Source of the DNA: Epiperipatus broadwayi
Lineage: Eukaryota; Onychophora; Udeonychophora; Euonychophora; Peripatidae
Direction of reading: 5' to 3'
Length of the DNA stretch: 64,000 bases
Assembly: GCA_028023455.1 (NCBI GenBank)
Contig: JAQFVV010012404.1
Location: forward strand, 14,745,000-14,808,999
Made by a program: the position numbers and the translations under genes. The notes beneath the pieces were generated by a model that worked only from the letters and a program-made list of their open reading frames with translations, had not been told where the DNA came from and did no database searches. Of the stretch, positions 1-11,440 are shown in pieces (position 1 is the first letter of the stretch; each line of letters opens with the position of its first letter).

Positions 1-1026
1 AATGTCATAATTTTTGTGGTCTCCTTTTCTTTGTCAATTCAAATCCAGCAGTATATATACTTTTATTTTGAAGATGTAACTTAGCAACTACTGCTGGACC
101 TGAGGTGGTTTAAGCACTTAAGGTTCATCTGGAATAATTTCACTGGATGCTCTTATCTAGTAAGACTTTTTTGAAACAATGCAATTCTGTTATCAGTTTC
201 TCAAACGATTGTTTTAAAATAAATCTTATGATTTTAAAACAAGCTAGCATGGACAAAATTTCCACTGATGGGTTTATTTTATTATTACAAATTTGTAATC
301 TTTTATTTTATCTAAGGGGATCTTCCGGGTAATTGTTTTTCGAGAGACTTTTTAATAAGATTGCATCATTTCTGGCTACAAAATTACATATGAAAAAATA
401 ATAAGTTTCATATATGATTTTGATTATATTATATATATAACATAACTTTACTAATTTATTCACAATCTCCTACACCGAAATATATATAGATTTATTATTT
501 ACGCCCGTATACACTTGAAAATATTATTAAATAAAAATATTTTTAGATTAAAATACATAAGTGTTTACATGATTTATGTTAAAATACTAAGCAAAAGAAA
601 TATACTTATTATTAGATATGTATATACGTGCGTGAAGGTGGGTTTGAATATAGTTAGATAGTAGGAGATTGGATGTGGGCTGTGAAACAGGATCTGAGCA
701 TCAGATCATCTGTTTCAGTATATATATTTTTATTACATTTCTTTAATTACATGTAATATATATATATTGTATTCTTTATCGCTATGTGCTATCAGTAATT
801 AGCTATATATTATTATCTTGCATTTAAAGAAAATAATTATTATTGCTTTTTATTTATTCTTTTTGTATTTTTTTTCTAAGTATTTTGAAATTTAAAACAT
901 TTATATCCCCCCCCCCCTGATATATATATATATTGACAGTTATACCATCCCTGTAGTGAAAATTATGTAAATTGCTTACAATGGAATGGTTATTTTTATT
1001 TTGAATATACTGTAGCTTGTAAGTAA
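1..1026. other. AT-rich sequence without a recognisable gene
   Basis: I see no convincing reading frame on either strand. The stretch holds short TA runs, a nine-C run near 908-917 and the hairpin annotated at 684-716. A 61-codon open frame at 147-332 has no recognisable content and is at the length expected by chance. Confidence 0.6.
684..716. repeat. Short hairpin-forming inverted repeat
   Basis: The arms 684-697 and 701-716 are complementary over 14 bp, with a 3-nt loop (698-700) and a 2-nt bulge (708-709). The outer stem is GAAACAG/CTGTTTC and the inner stem GATCTGA/TCAGATC. It stands out in AT-rich surroundings. It could be a remnant of a foldback element or an RNA hairpin; nothing nearby indicates which. 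Confidence 0.5.
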
Positions 1027-1039
1027 AAGGTCTTTTAAA

Positions 1040-1740
1040 ATGTCACTCACTAATAAAACATTATGGAGATGCAAAAACTGTAGAGGTGGAACTTTTTTTG
1101 AATATGAGTTTAAACGCTGTATGTGGTACTGACTCCATAAATAAGAATTGCATTTTTTAGCTATTGCAGCAAGTAAATAGGAAACTAGATATGTTACTTA
1201 TTTTACAAAATAACATTGATTATTTAAATCATTGTTTGAGAAACTTAATATGGAACTCACTTGAGTTCAGAATAATTTTAAAACCTGACCAGTGATTTAA
1301 AGGATTTACAAGATGAAATAAAAATACATTTCTATTTATATAATCTACTAAAAGAAACCATTCATTTAAAACTGTAAAGATTGAAAAGCAGTATTGAAAT
1401 TGCTGGTATTGAATATACTAAAGGTGAAAAATTATTTAATATTTCTGAAATTATTGTTGAAAGATTTAGAATTAATATAAATACTATTAAATCTGGGTAC
1501 ATACTAAAGTATGATAGTAGGTTTAGACTAATAAAAATTAACTTTATTTACAAGTTGACAAGAAAATTTTTATCAGAAAAAAAAAGGAGAATAAATTATA
1601 TTTATCTGATTTTTGCCTAATACTATATTTATGGAAAAAAGATGTATTATCTGAAAATGAAAAATTATTTTATAGGGCACATACAGTAGTTGGAAAAAAG
1701 CTATCAAATTGTATTAAAAATAGCAACATTTGAATGAGGA
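1040..1740 (+). pseudogene. Decayed LINE ORF1-like coding remnant
   Basis: An ATG at 1040 opens a short frame whose N-terminus has a Cys-x2-Cys pair (WRCKNC), as in LINE ORF1 proteins with an N-terminal zinc finger. Further reading needs several frame changes. The longest clean piece (1381-1620, 79 codons) reads like the domain of invertebrate LINE ORF1 proteins related to the baculovirus FP family, with an IEIAGI strand, a conserved RLIKINFI strand, and a KKFL-like and then an ISDF-like segment continuing past the stop in another frame. In intact ORF1 proteins this domain binds RNA. Stops and frameshifts indicate an old dead copy. No endonuclease or RT could be followed downstream, so it is a fragment. 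The family assignment rests on pattern memory and is uncertain. Confidence 0.4.
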
Positions 1741-4473
1741 AAGGTACAGGAGAAAAGGCTTTCAGATTAATTTATAAGCTAATTTTTTTTCAAAACTTTT
1801 TTGAAAATGTGAGAGAATAAATATGTTGTTGAAAATTTTAATTTTAGAATTTTTCATATATACATAGTGTAAGATAGTGATGGTGGTAACTGCTCATTTT
1901 GGAAAGTCACAATTAAAAATAATGACATAGACTTTGGTGGTGATGATTTCAGAGTAAAGAATAATGATAAATCTCAGGTATATAAGGAACATTTACTGAT
2001 ATTTGGGGTAAATATGGAATCACTTCTGAAAATTCAAAGTTATAAATAGGAAAAAAAATATGAATCAATTGTATGCAGCAATATTAATATAAAACTTGCA
2101 TAATTTTAATGAACAGTAAGTAGTTATTACTCCTTCCTTATTCTTAACGATATTAATATAAAATTTGCATATTGTTAATGAAATAAGAATGGTAAAAATA
2201 TGAATTAAGTATGGCATTGAAGTATAACACTTTATTTTTTGGATTTCATTAAAATTGACTCAAATTTTTTAAAATGCCTGTGGTATTATTTTGAGAAAAT
2301 GCACACACACACACTCACAAAGTCATCTTTTTCATTTCATTTGTCTTCAAAAAAAATAAAATTAGACCCAACTACCATTAACAGTTTTTTCTTTAGATTT
2401 ATTTATATATAGGCAAGAAAACCCCGTTTCTCGCTTTAAATGCTATCTCTCAAATGTAATATTGTTTCAGTTGACATTTACAGAAAAATATTATTTTCAC
2501 TTTATTTGGTCAAGAAAAAAAATTGTTTTCTTTGGTTTTATTTTTTTCACCTGCTATATGTATCATATCAATTTTCGATACTCCTATCTGCTTAAGCATG
2601 TGAAAAAATCTGGATGCTGGACTGAAAAATAAACTCAAAAACTTGTACACATTATCAAAAATCAACAACAAAGTAACAAAATTCAACAAATGCTTGATTT
2701 TATTGAAAAATAGTAATGCTAAATTCTGCCATAACCTTTTATTTTTTTAAAATTACTTTGTATAACTAACTCATTTAGGTTATTTATTTATTTGTTTAGT
2801 AACTTTGCACAACTAAATTTATTTTTTCTTGTTTATTTGTATAAAACGACACAAGTTTTATATTAATATTGTTAACGGGGGGGGGGGAATCTTCTACTCA
2901 GTTTATTAAAACTATACAAATTTTATTGCATAAGCAAATTTGTATTTGAATAACTGATTCATATATTTTTTTCCATTTACCCTTGGTATTTTCAGTAATG
3001 ATTCATAGTTCTCCCACATGCCAATAAATGCCCCTTAATGCTTACTAAATGATTATCCACATCCACTCCATATACATATATTAAAACAAGACAGTTCTGC
3101 AAGCGAAATAATACATTCTGCAAGTTTGTTGGGTTGTATTTATTGTCACATACACACACACATCTATGATAAGTAATAATTGACGATTTAGTCAATTGCA
3201 ATAAAAATCTTTAAGAGGCAAGTATTTTCAAACATTCATTGTAAATAATATGCATAATCATTCTCATGGGTAAAATTATTATCATCATGGACAAATAAAT
3301 TTGTGCCTGTACAATGATTTCAAGCTTTAATTCACTTGAGTCTTTTTCTCCTATATAGTACAATAGAAAAATAAATTTAGTTAAATCTTTAACATTGCAA
3401 TCACCTGTACACATATTTTAGTTATAATCTACATAGATCTTTAAATTTTATCTAGTAAAATATATTTGAAAAGTCTTTTTAATCTTTTCTATATCTTTAA
3501 CAATATTGTACCATAAACAGATCTGAAGTGAATGTATCCTTTTTCTTATACTTGGATGCAAACTTCAAGCTTCATAAAATACAATAGATGATAAAATATA
3601 TTCATGTGAAAATTATTTCTGCATCTTTACTCATCACTTTAATTCTGGATACTAATTTTGTCTTCTATAAAATACATTTCTTAGAAACTATTACTCCATA
3701 AAACAAATATTTTACTCAAATTTATTGAGTTAACAAACTCCATCTTTCATAAACTATAACAGTTCTCACAAAGAACAGCATACAATAATACTTGAACCAT
3801 TATTTATGGAAGTTTGTAACTAAAGATCATTTCTTATGCTACACTCAATACACATTTAACTCACTGCAAATTATATTTAACAATAAAAATGAATTCCTAA
3901 ATAAATACAATAAAGAATATAAATGACATTTCTATCTAAACAAAACTTTGAAAAGTAAATATTATAATAAACCTTATATTTTAAATATGTTTGCATATTT
4001 TAAATATGTTTCATACAGTATTACTTTACTCATATAATTTTAATTCATCTAGTTTAAAATTCTTATTGTATTTATAATTAATAGTTGTTTATTTTATTCC
4101 ACCTCTTTTCTGTTAAAATTGATATAAAAATCTTTAACCTTTTCCTTCATTTTATGTATTGTAGTCATAGATATACTATTGGTTGTAAAACATAAAATGT
4201 AATATTATTTTAAAATATATTTTACCAACAATTTAACTGGTGTATTAAATTATTGGATTATATAGATATTATTATCATACAACTAAAAAATGGCATGAAT
4301 AATTAATACTGTTCAAATGCACTATCATGTTGTTTTTCTTTTCATAAAACACATTAACATTAAATATTGCAATGACATAGAAAACCTCAAGATAATATAA
4401 CTTTATTTTTGGTTTGATTTTATATCCTGTATATATAAATGTGATTATGGAAGCCATTATTTATTTAATTATA
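1741..4473. other. AT-rich region, no gene seen
   Basis: I see only short chance frames here. Around 2078-2180 a roughly 35-bp segment occurs twice as an imperfect direct repeat. There is a (CA)n run near 2301-2314, an eleven-G run near 2877-2887 and a second (CA)n run near 3150-3163. Minus-strand frames of 60-69 codons show no recognisable motif. Confidence 0.5.
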
Positions 4474-4957
4474 TAATCTTATTTAATATCAATTCATGAA
4501 GAACTTGTGGAAATGATTTTCGTTTTTTGGACAGGCCAATTTTATTAATAATTCTTATGGTGAAATATTATGCTGATAATTTGGACAAATCTTATTTATA
4601 ATAATATCAATTCATGAAGAACTTGTGGAAATGATTTTCGTTTTTTGGACAGGCCAATTTTATTAATAATTCTTATGGTGAAATATTATGCTGATAATTT
4701 GGACAAATCTTATTTATAATAATATCAATTCATGAAGAACTTGTGGAAATGATTTTCGTTTTTTGGACAGGCCAATTTTATTAATAATTCTTATAGTGAA
4801 ATATTATGCTGATAATTTGGACAAATCTTATTTATAATAATATCAATTAATGAAGAACTTATGGAAATGATTTTCGTTTTTTGGACAGGCCAATTTTATT
4901 AATAATTCTTATGGTGAAATATTATGCTGATAATTTGGACAAATCTTATTTATAATA
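4474..4957. repeat. Minisatellite: four tandem copies of a 118-bp unit
   Basis: A 118-bp unit repeats in tandem; matching points fall at 4485, 4603, 4721 and 4839, exactly 118 bp apart each time. Copies differ by only a few substitutions: one in copy 3 (ATAGTG for ATGGTG) and a few in copy 4 (for example CAATTAATG for CAATTCATG and ACTTATGG for ACTTGTGG). Such near identity points to recent amplification or ongoing gene conversion. The unit contains a run of Ts followed by GGACAGGCC and has no open reading frame running through all copies. The flanks are unrelated, so this is a local array and not a dispersed element. Confidence 0.9.
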
Positions 4958-5700
4958 GAAAATTGACTTAGGTTTACTTTTCTGTTCCTTAAAACTTTCC
5001 CTGGAGGTTTTATTTTGAATTTAGGAAAAATTGAGTTTTTTTTCTTTTGATTATTGCTTATATTACAAAAATATCCAATGATTAGTATGCATCTTTTTAT
5101 CTTGATATGTGACAATAAGATTTTCTTGTAACACATGAGACTTTATGAAATCCATAATAAATTCTGGATTGGAAATTATGGTGGCTGATCTTGAAGATGT
5201 TTAGCAGCTTATTTTTTAACAGCAATATAATTATAATTTGAAATATATATTTCTTATAGAAATAAATTAGTAACAGTCCCCTTCCCTCTAATTTATTAAC
5301 TATCTAATTCTTTCTATATTAACTGATAATTATATAATTCACATTTGTCATCTCACTACTATAGTTCTTCTATGTTACTCTATTTGATGTTTCTACTTTT
5401 TTTTATTGTTTTATCTAAGAAATAAATTTTTAATTTTTAACATATTAAAATAAATTCTCATTTAAATTTATTTTCATTATTTAATGGTAACTAATTGAAA
5501 TTTTTTTTTTTAGTCTTCATATTTAGTAATGATAAAACAAAATTATCAAACACACATCTAAGGTGGAATAAAATATCAGACATTTAAGGGACACATGTGA
5601 CTGCTATATTCATATGATTTATTTTATATACAAGAAAAATTGTTTAAAAACAGAAATTTGTTATGGCAATCTATAATTCATTGCTACATTAATTTTTTTA
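4958..5700. other. AT-rich region, no gene seen
   Basis: A 75-codon minus-strand open frame (4909-5136) begins inside the last tandem-repeat copy and has no recognisable motif. The remainder is A/T runs and short stop-rich frames. Confidence 0.5.
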
Positions 5701-5732
5701 GGTGATGATGATGATGATTATTATTATTTTTA

Positions 5733-6631
5733 TTCTCCTCCCCCTCCTTCTCCTCCTTCTTCTCCTGCTCCTCCTTCACCTTCTCCTCCTTCTTCTTCTC
5801 CTCCTCCTCCTTCACCTTCTCCTTTTCCTCCTCCTCCTTCTTCTCCTCTCCTCCTTCTTTTCCTTCTTCTCTTCCTTCTTCTTCTTCTTCTCCTTCTTCT
5901 GCTTCTTCTTCTCCTTCTTTTTCTTATTCTTCTCCTCTTTCTTCTTCTCCTCCTTCTCCTTTTTCTTCTTGGTCTCCTTCTTCTCCTTCTTCTTCTTTTT
6001 CTTCTTCTCCTCCTCCTTCTCCTTCTTGGTCTCCTTCTCCTCCTCCTTCTCCTTCTCCTCCTCCTGCTCCTCCTTCACCTTCTCCTCCTTATTTTCCTTC
6101 ACCTTCTTCTCCTTCTTCTCTTCCTTCTTCTTCTCCTTCTTCTTCTCCTTCTTTTCCTTCTTCTTCTCCTTCTTCTCCTTCTTCTTCTTCACCTTCTCCT
6201 CCTCCTTCTTCTCCTTCTTTTTCTTCTTCTCCTTCTTCTCCTTTTTCTTCTTCTCCTTCTTCTTCTCCTCTTTCTCCTTCTCCTTCTTCTCCTTCTCGGT
6301 CTCCTTCTCCTCCTCCTTCTCCTTTTCCTCCTTCTTCTCCTTCTCCTTCTTCTCCTTCTTCTCCTTCTCTTTCTTCTCCTTCTCCTCCTTCTCCTTCTTC
6401 TCCTCCTTCTTCTTCTCCTTCTTCTTCTTCTCCTTCTTCTCCTTCTTCTTCTTCTCCTTCTTCTCCTCTTTTTTCTTCTCATTCTTCTTCTCCTCTTTTT
6501 TCTTCTCCTTCTTCTCCTTCTCCTCCTACTTTTCCTTCTTCTTCTCCTCCTCCTTCTTCTCCTTTCCTCCTTCTCCTTCTTCTCCTCCTTCTTCTTCTCC
6601 TTCTTCTTCTTCTCCTCCTCCTTCTTCTTCT
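5733..6631. repeat. About 900-bp homopyrimidine/homopurine tract (CTT/CTC-rich)
   Basis: The plus strand is almost purely C and T for about 900 bp, with fewer than twenty purines by eye (for example near 5767, 5777, 5970-5971, 6027-6028, 6297-6298 and 6481). It is made of CTT, CTC and TTTTC-type triplets in irregular order, with longer reused blocks: a segment with CTGCTCC then TTCACC recurs at about 5764 and 6061, and a GGTCTCC block recurs three times. A short GAT/ATT microsatellite (5701-5732) abuts it. Long open frames here encode only Phe/Ser/Leu on plus and Lys/Glu/Arg on minus; they are products of composition and not genes. Mirror-symmetric polypurine tracts of this kind can form triplex (H-) DNA and stall replication. 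Confidence 0.95.
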
Positions 6632-6659
6632 AAAATATCTTTAAACAAACTTGGATGAC

Positions 6660-7489
6660 TAAGCATGATGTATCACCTTCACATAATAGAGTACATGTTG
6701 GGTATTATATGTAGCCAACTGACAGTGTTCACACTTAACACATAAAGAAATGTCCTTCAGATGTGAGGGTTAATTGTGAATAATTAATTAACAGTGCCCT
6801 CCTAAAAATACCTCCTCCCTTGTAGGATAAGGTGTTGATTTTATCAAAGGATAAAGATACTACTTCCAATATAATCTTTTCTGTATCTTCTCTTCTATTC
6901 ACTGTCTTTACTCATTTAAATTAATGTAGGTTTTGGTCATCATGAAACTCATGCCATTGAATCATCTCTCTATGACAATAGGATGGAAATATGACTTCTA
7001 AGTACCCAACTACATGTATAGCAGTTCTGGTTCTAATTCTCTTTTTCCATTTTTTAGCACAAGCCCGTAGTAGTTAAGAAAGAAATGATGCAGAAAGTTT
7101 TAATATACAAGAGTACTTATTGAAACTTTTGCTCAAAGCAGTAGAATCTTTAATTAATCAGGTTGAAATTGAATTTGAGACAGTAGCTTTAACTTAGTAA
7201 AGATTGTATGTTTAGCTATCGTACCTAGGGATTCTTTTTTCTAATATATAAGGGTAAGAAATTAGAAAAAATAGTCTAAAAGTGTCAGCTTTATATAGTC
7301 CAAATAGGTTGCATATTTGGAAGATTACTTATTAAAGCAATAAAAAAAAATCATTTTTATTAGCTCTAGTAATAAAGCAAGAAGTAGTAGTAAATGGTGA
7401 ATGTGAATAATATAAATATAATTTTTTTCTCGATTTAAGTATAAAGAATATGTGAAAAGTATTTGATATAAAATGAAAGACAGCAATGA
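6660..7489. other. AT-rich spacer, possible upstream part of the LINE remnant
   Basis: No clear open frame. Phrases on the plus strand from about 7050 may be the eroded 5' part of the LINE annotated next, but I cannot align them to a domain by eye. Confidence 0.3.
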
Positions 7490-10085
7490 TAACTGGGAAG
7501 CTATAAAAATTTAAGATACACATAGGTGGTGGCATCAAAATTAGTCTTCCAGTGGCAAGAAGTGTACCACAACAGGCAAATGACTACAAATTCTTTAGGA
7601 AGAAGTGATTAGTGAATGAAAGGAGATTGCATGGTGTAAAGTTTAATATTTTTTACCTTGAAGTATTAATGAAAATCTAATGGTAATAAAGCATGACTTG
7701 TACAGTAGTATCTGTGCTCATTTAATTAGGGTATGTACAGCAATATTAAATTTATAAAATTCAGAGACAGAAGACTTATTTTTTTTCTGGATAGCATTAT
7801 TATAACAATCCCATTAACAATTCAAATTTTCTTGTTGAATACTTTAATGCAAATATTGGTATAAATAGTAGACTTTGGACCAAAAGTTGTTAGAATAGTG
7901 GTATTGATGTTGTAAATTCATATGGTTTATGGTTATTGAATTTTTGGTAAAGGCTTGGATTGACTATCACAAACACTGTTTGAGCAGAAAAATTTCTATA
8001 AATTAACATTACATTCATGCATAAATCAATGGTCTTTAATATATTACATTATAGTTAAGAGTTAAAATACAAGAATATTTGATCTCTTACAAGTGGATTT
8101 GGTTAGACATATCATAAATTAACAAGCTGTAAGATGTACAATAATGGTTGCTATAACAAATTGGTTTATTCCAGTTATATTCACACAAGAAAGCTAATGT
8201 TCAACCTTTAGAAATATCTACTATTTGCACTAAATCTCAACAACTGTCAATAAAAATGCTAATTTGAACTTTGAGGATTGTCATGGTACCGAGATGTGGA
8301 ATTCTTTTACAGAGTGTCTTATAAATACAAGTAAATCTATTTATGGTTTCACTAAAGATAAGAATTATAACTGTGTAACAATAATATTATTATTAATCAC
8401 TTGATTAAAAAGAAATATATTTTGTGCTTGCCAGAATAGTAAATTGAATTTGCTGCTTAATAATCAATATAGAGATTTAAAAGCAAAATTACAATGACTG
8501 ATGCAAAGCTCAAAAATGATTGAAGGAATAAAACTGTAAAAAAGATATTTGCTGATCATGGCAACTTTATATTTTTTTATGCATTGAGTAATATTTTGAC
8601 CTAGAAAAGGGTATTGTTTTTTAATAATGATATAAGTATGAGATAATGATTTTTGTGATATATCTATTTTGACTACTACTCATTTAGAGTTGGATAAATA
8701 CATCCAGCATGATGAAGTTAAAAGTGATTTTTGTAATCTTAAAAATAATTAGGTTACAGATTTTCATATCTGGAAAAGTTTTAAAATATGTTGATGTATT
8801 GAAACTTTTTAGGAATATATGTATTCATGAAGTTGTACCAGCTGATCATAAGAATGCTTCTATTGATACAATTTACAAAAATAAAAGGAGTAGATGAGAC
8901 TGCAATAATGTTTGTGAAATACAATTATTACCTGCTATTGTAAAAGTATTTTAAGGATTTTATTGAATAGATTATTTCGATTTATATATGAATTGTTTGT
9001 TATAAAAGTCTCAATATGTTGGTGTTAGGAAATCAAGAAACAGTATAGACATGATTTTTGATGACAGGAAAAAGCAAAAAAAAAAAAAAAAAACTATTGG
9101 AAACAAAGGAATGATTTATATATTGCTTTCATAGATTGGATCAGGCATTTAACTTAATTAATCAGAGATCAAAATGCAATATAGATTTGGTGATGAAATT
9201 TTTAATTTGAATCTATTAAAGACAAAAACTGGAACTTCAGTTTCTTAGTTTCAGAATTTATGATATGGAAAATATTGTGCTATACTCAACAATTCAGAAG
9301 ATGATCTACAAAATATGATTTGCTTTGGAATTAATGTTACAAAAAACTTATAATGGAAGAAAAATCTTATGCAACATTTATCTTAATGATTATGAACTTG
9401 ATAATGTGAACCAATTTAAATATCTTGATAGTTTTTTTTGAGTAGAAAGATATATTTAAATGTTAAGGTGCAGCAGATTTTAATATGATACTGACACTTT
9501 TTAACAAATTAAGAGATAAAGTATTTTATCTCAGTTAAATAACTAATGCAACTAAATTAATTATATGGAGAGCTATTGTTTTATTTAATTTATTATTATG
9601 AAGTGAGACTTAGACATTCTATCAATGAATTATAAAAGCATCTGAAAAGTTTAATTTATGAATGCTTTATAAAATCAAAAGATATGATGGTAAGGTCATA
9701 AATTTAATCAAAATATTATTCAACTTGCAGGATATGATCCTATCGAGTTGACTATTATAAAAATCACATTTTCGTTGAATTGGACATGTGAAATAAATGA
9801 GAAAAAGTTGATATCCTAAAAAAAAAAGATTTTATAGCAAACTTGTGCATAGTTTTTGTTAGAGATATAGTTCCTATTTACTCTGTAAAGATTATTTCAG
9901 ACTTTTAAAGAAGTGCAGTAGTAGTTGTTTTTGCTAGGATCATATAATTTGAAGATTTTCAAATAGCAAAGTTTGCTGCAGAAGTTAAAAGACTGAATCA
10001 TAAAATGTCAAATAAACAGAATGTTCAAAATGTTTTATATGTGATTCATAGATTGATTTTATAGTTACTGCAACTCATTTTTAAT
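7490..10085 (+). pseudogene. Decayed RTE-like LINE (endonuclease and reverse transcriptase)
   Basis: Many stops and frameshifts interrupt it, yet pieces keep the order of a non-LTR retrotransposon polyprotein. At 7530-8060 there is an endonuclease-like stretch: FNANIGI (for DFNARxG), then NSYGLWLLNF, then LTITNTVFEQK. At 8880-9100 comes RT sequence (LLPAIVKVF, then SRNSIDMIF), and at 9120-9160 IYCFHRLDQAFNLIN matches the usual AFIDLxKAFDxVN. At 9400-9420 NQFKYLDS matches the post-catalytic FKYLGS. Then at 9560-9700 come a YxxETW-like segment and a C-terminal phrase matching IE..I...LRWxGHV near 9750-9790. This order is typical of elements often labelled 'craniofacial development protein 2-like' (RTE group). 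The element is dead, and its boundaries are approximate. Confidence 0.65.
9074..9092. repeat. Poly(A) run inside the LINE remnant
   Basis: A run of about 18 A residues interrupts the RT remnant and contributes to its frame loss. It looks like homopolymer expansion, since no element sequence precedes it. Confidence 0.6.
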
Positions 10086-10392
10086 AAATTTTATTTTATA
10101 TTTATTGTAATGGTCACATTTGTTTGTCAGTAGCTGTTGCTAATAATGATGAATGTTAGTTATAATCATTAGTTACAAGCACATTTTTTCTAATTAACTT
10201 GTTAACATTTATTTTATTTAAAAAGGGTTTTGACTTTTAATTAAAGTTGGGAATTTAGAGTACTTGTAGCTCATTCATTTTGGAAAGATTTTAGATAAGT
10301 TAAAGCATTACTGAAAACAAAAAAGAAGAATGGTTATAGGTAGTGCAGTTTTTGATAATAGGCTTTCTAAAAAAAATTTAAATTTTTGTTAT
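10086..10392. other. AT-rich spacer
   Basis: No coding sequence is seen. It lies between the 3' end of the LINE remnant and the first copy of the dispersed repeat. Confidence 0.5.
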
Positions 10393-10812
10393 ATAATATT
10401 TAAGGTACATGTATATTGTCTATACTAAACAATGTAATTAGAAAGAACTTGAATTCAGACTTTCTAACTCCCTACAGATATCCATTCCATCTTATACAAC
10501 TTATACACATGACCACATAAATGTGAAAAAGATAAATGATCTCCAATATACATATTTCATGCGAACTAGCACTCATCAGTTGGTACAGACCATAATTTCT
10601 CACACATATATACAATCTGTGCTCAGTTTATATTAAGATAGCAAATCTTCAAACTTTAATGGACAAGCTTCAATCTTCTCTACCCCTTTCAGCCATCTAT
10701 ATCATTGAAAATCTGAGGATGGAATGCTCAAAACCTTTGTTGATGCCAATATTATATCATACCCATGTTAAGTCACTCTGACCCCTCACATATACAAAAG
10801 AGGTATAGGCAG
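10393..10812 (+). repeat. Dispersed repeat family R1, copy A (forward)
   Basis: About 420 bp that recurs at 10826-11010 (forward, truncated), 11036-11440 (reverse) and 42235-42645 (forward). Shared landmarks in order: a CATCTTATACAACT block, GACCACATA, a block with ACCAGCACTCATCAGTTGG, CATATATACAAT, GAAAATCTGAGGATGG, AATGCTCAAA, GATGCCAATATTA and GTCACTCTGACCCCTCA. Copies differ by perhaps 10-20%. No reading frame is conserved and no tRNA-like promoter is evident. The class is unknown: it may be a non-autonomous element or the 3' region of an undetected longer element. Confidence 0.75.
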
Positions 10813-10825
10813 AATACAGGATGAA

Positions 10826-11010
10826 TATATAATATTTAAATACATGTATATTGTATATACTAAACTTAATGTAATTGAAAGGATTTTAGACTTTCAAACT
10901 CTATACAGCTATTCATTCCATCTTATACAACTGATACACATGACCACATACATGTGAACAAGATAAATGATTCCAATATGTATTTTGTGCTGAACCAGCA
11001 CTCATATTCA
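10826..11010 (+). repeat. Dispersed repeat family R1, copy B (forward, truncated)
   Basis: Matches the first half of copy A, from the TACATGTATATTGT start through the ACCAGCACTCAT block, and then breaks off. It lies head-to-tail behind copy A, so the left half of the unit is present twice in direct orientation. Confidence 0.7.
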
Positions 11011-11035
11011 GCCTGTGTTCTTCCCATTTCTCTTT

Positions 11036-11440
11036 TGTATATTTAAATGGACATATTAAGTCCTAAATGTGAGGAGCCGCAGTGACTTAAAGCCAACAAG
11101 GGTTTGATAATAATATTGGCATCAACAAAGGCTTTGAGCATTTCATCCTCAGATTTTCACTGATATGAATGGCTGAAAAATTGGAGGGTGAAAAAGATTG
11201 AAGCTTGTTCATTAATGTTTGAAGATTTGCTGACTTAATACAAACTGAGCACTGACTGTATATATGTGTGGAAGATGATGACCCTGACCAACTGATGAGT
11301 GCTGGTTCATCATGAAATACATATATTAGAGATCATTTATCTTCTTCACATGTATGTGGTCATGTGTATCAGTTGTATAAGATGAAATGGATGGCTGTAG
11401 GGAGTTTGAAAGTCTGAATTCAAGCCCTTTTTAAATAAAT
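11036..11440 (-). repeat. Dispersed repeat family R1, copy C (reverse)
   Basis: The reverse complement matches copy A over nearly its full length, from the GTCACTGCGGCTCCTCACAT end (at 11090 side) to the CTTGAATTCAGACTTTC end (at 11425 side). Together with copy A it forms a roughly 1-kb inverted repeat with copy B in the loop, which could fold into a long hairpin RNA if transcribed. Confidence 0.75.

Noticed and set aside
4485-4956. The 118-bp tandem array as a CRISPR-like repeat
   Set aside because: The whole unit repeats with no unique spacers, and the sequence is from an animal.
5702-6658. A 318-codon open frame (Phe/Ser/Leu-rich) and minus-strand frames of Lys/Glu and Arg over the same stretch
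   Set aside because: They are created by the polypyrimidine tract, which lacks stop codons on either strand by composition; no domain or normal amino-acid usage is present.
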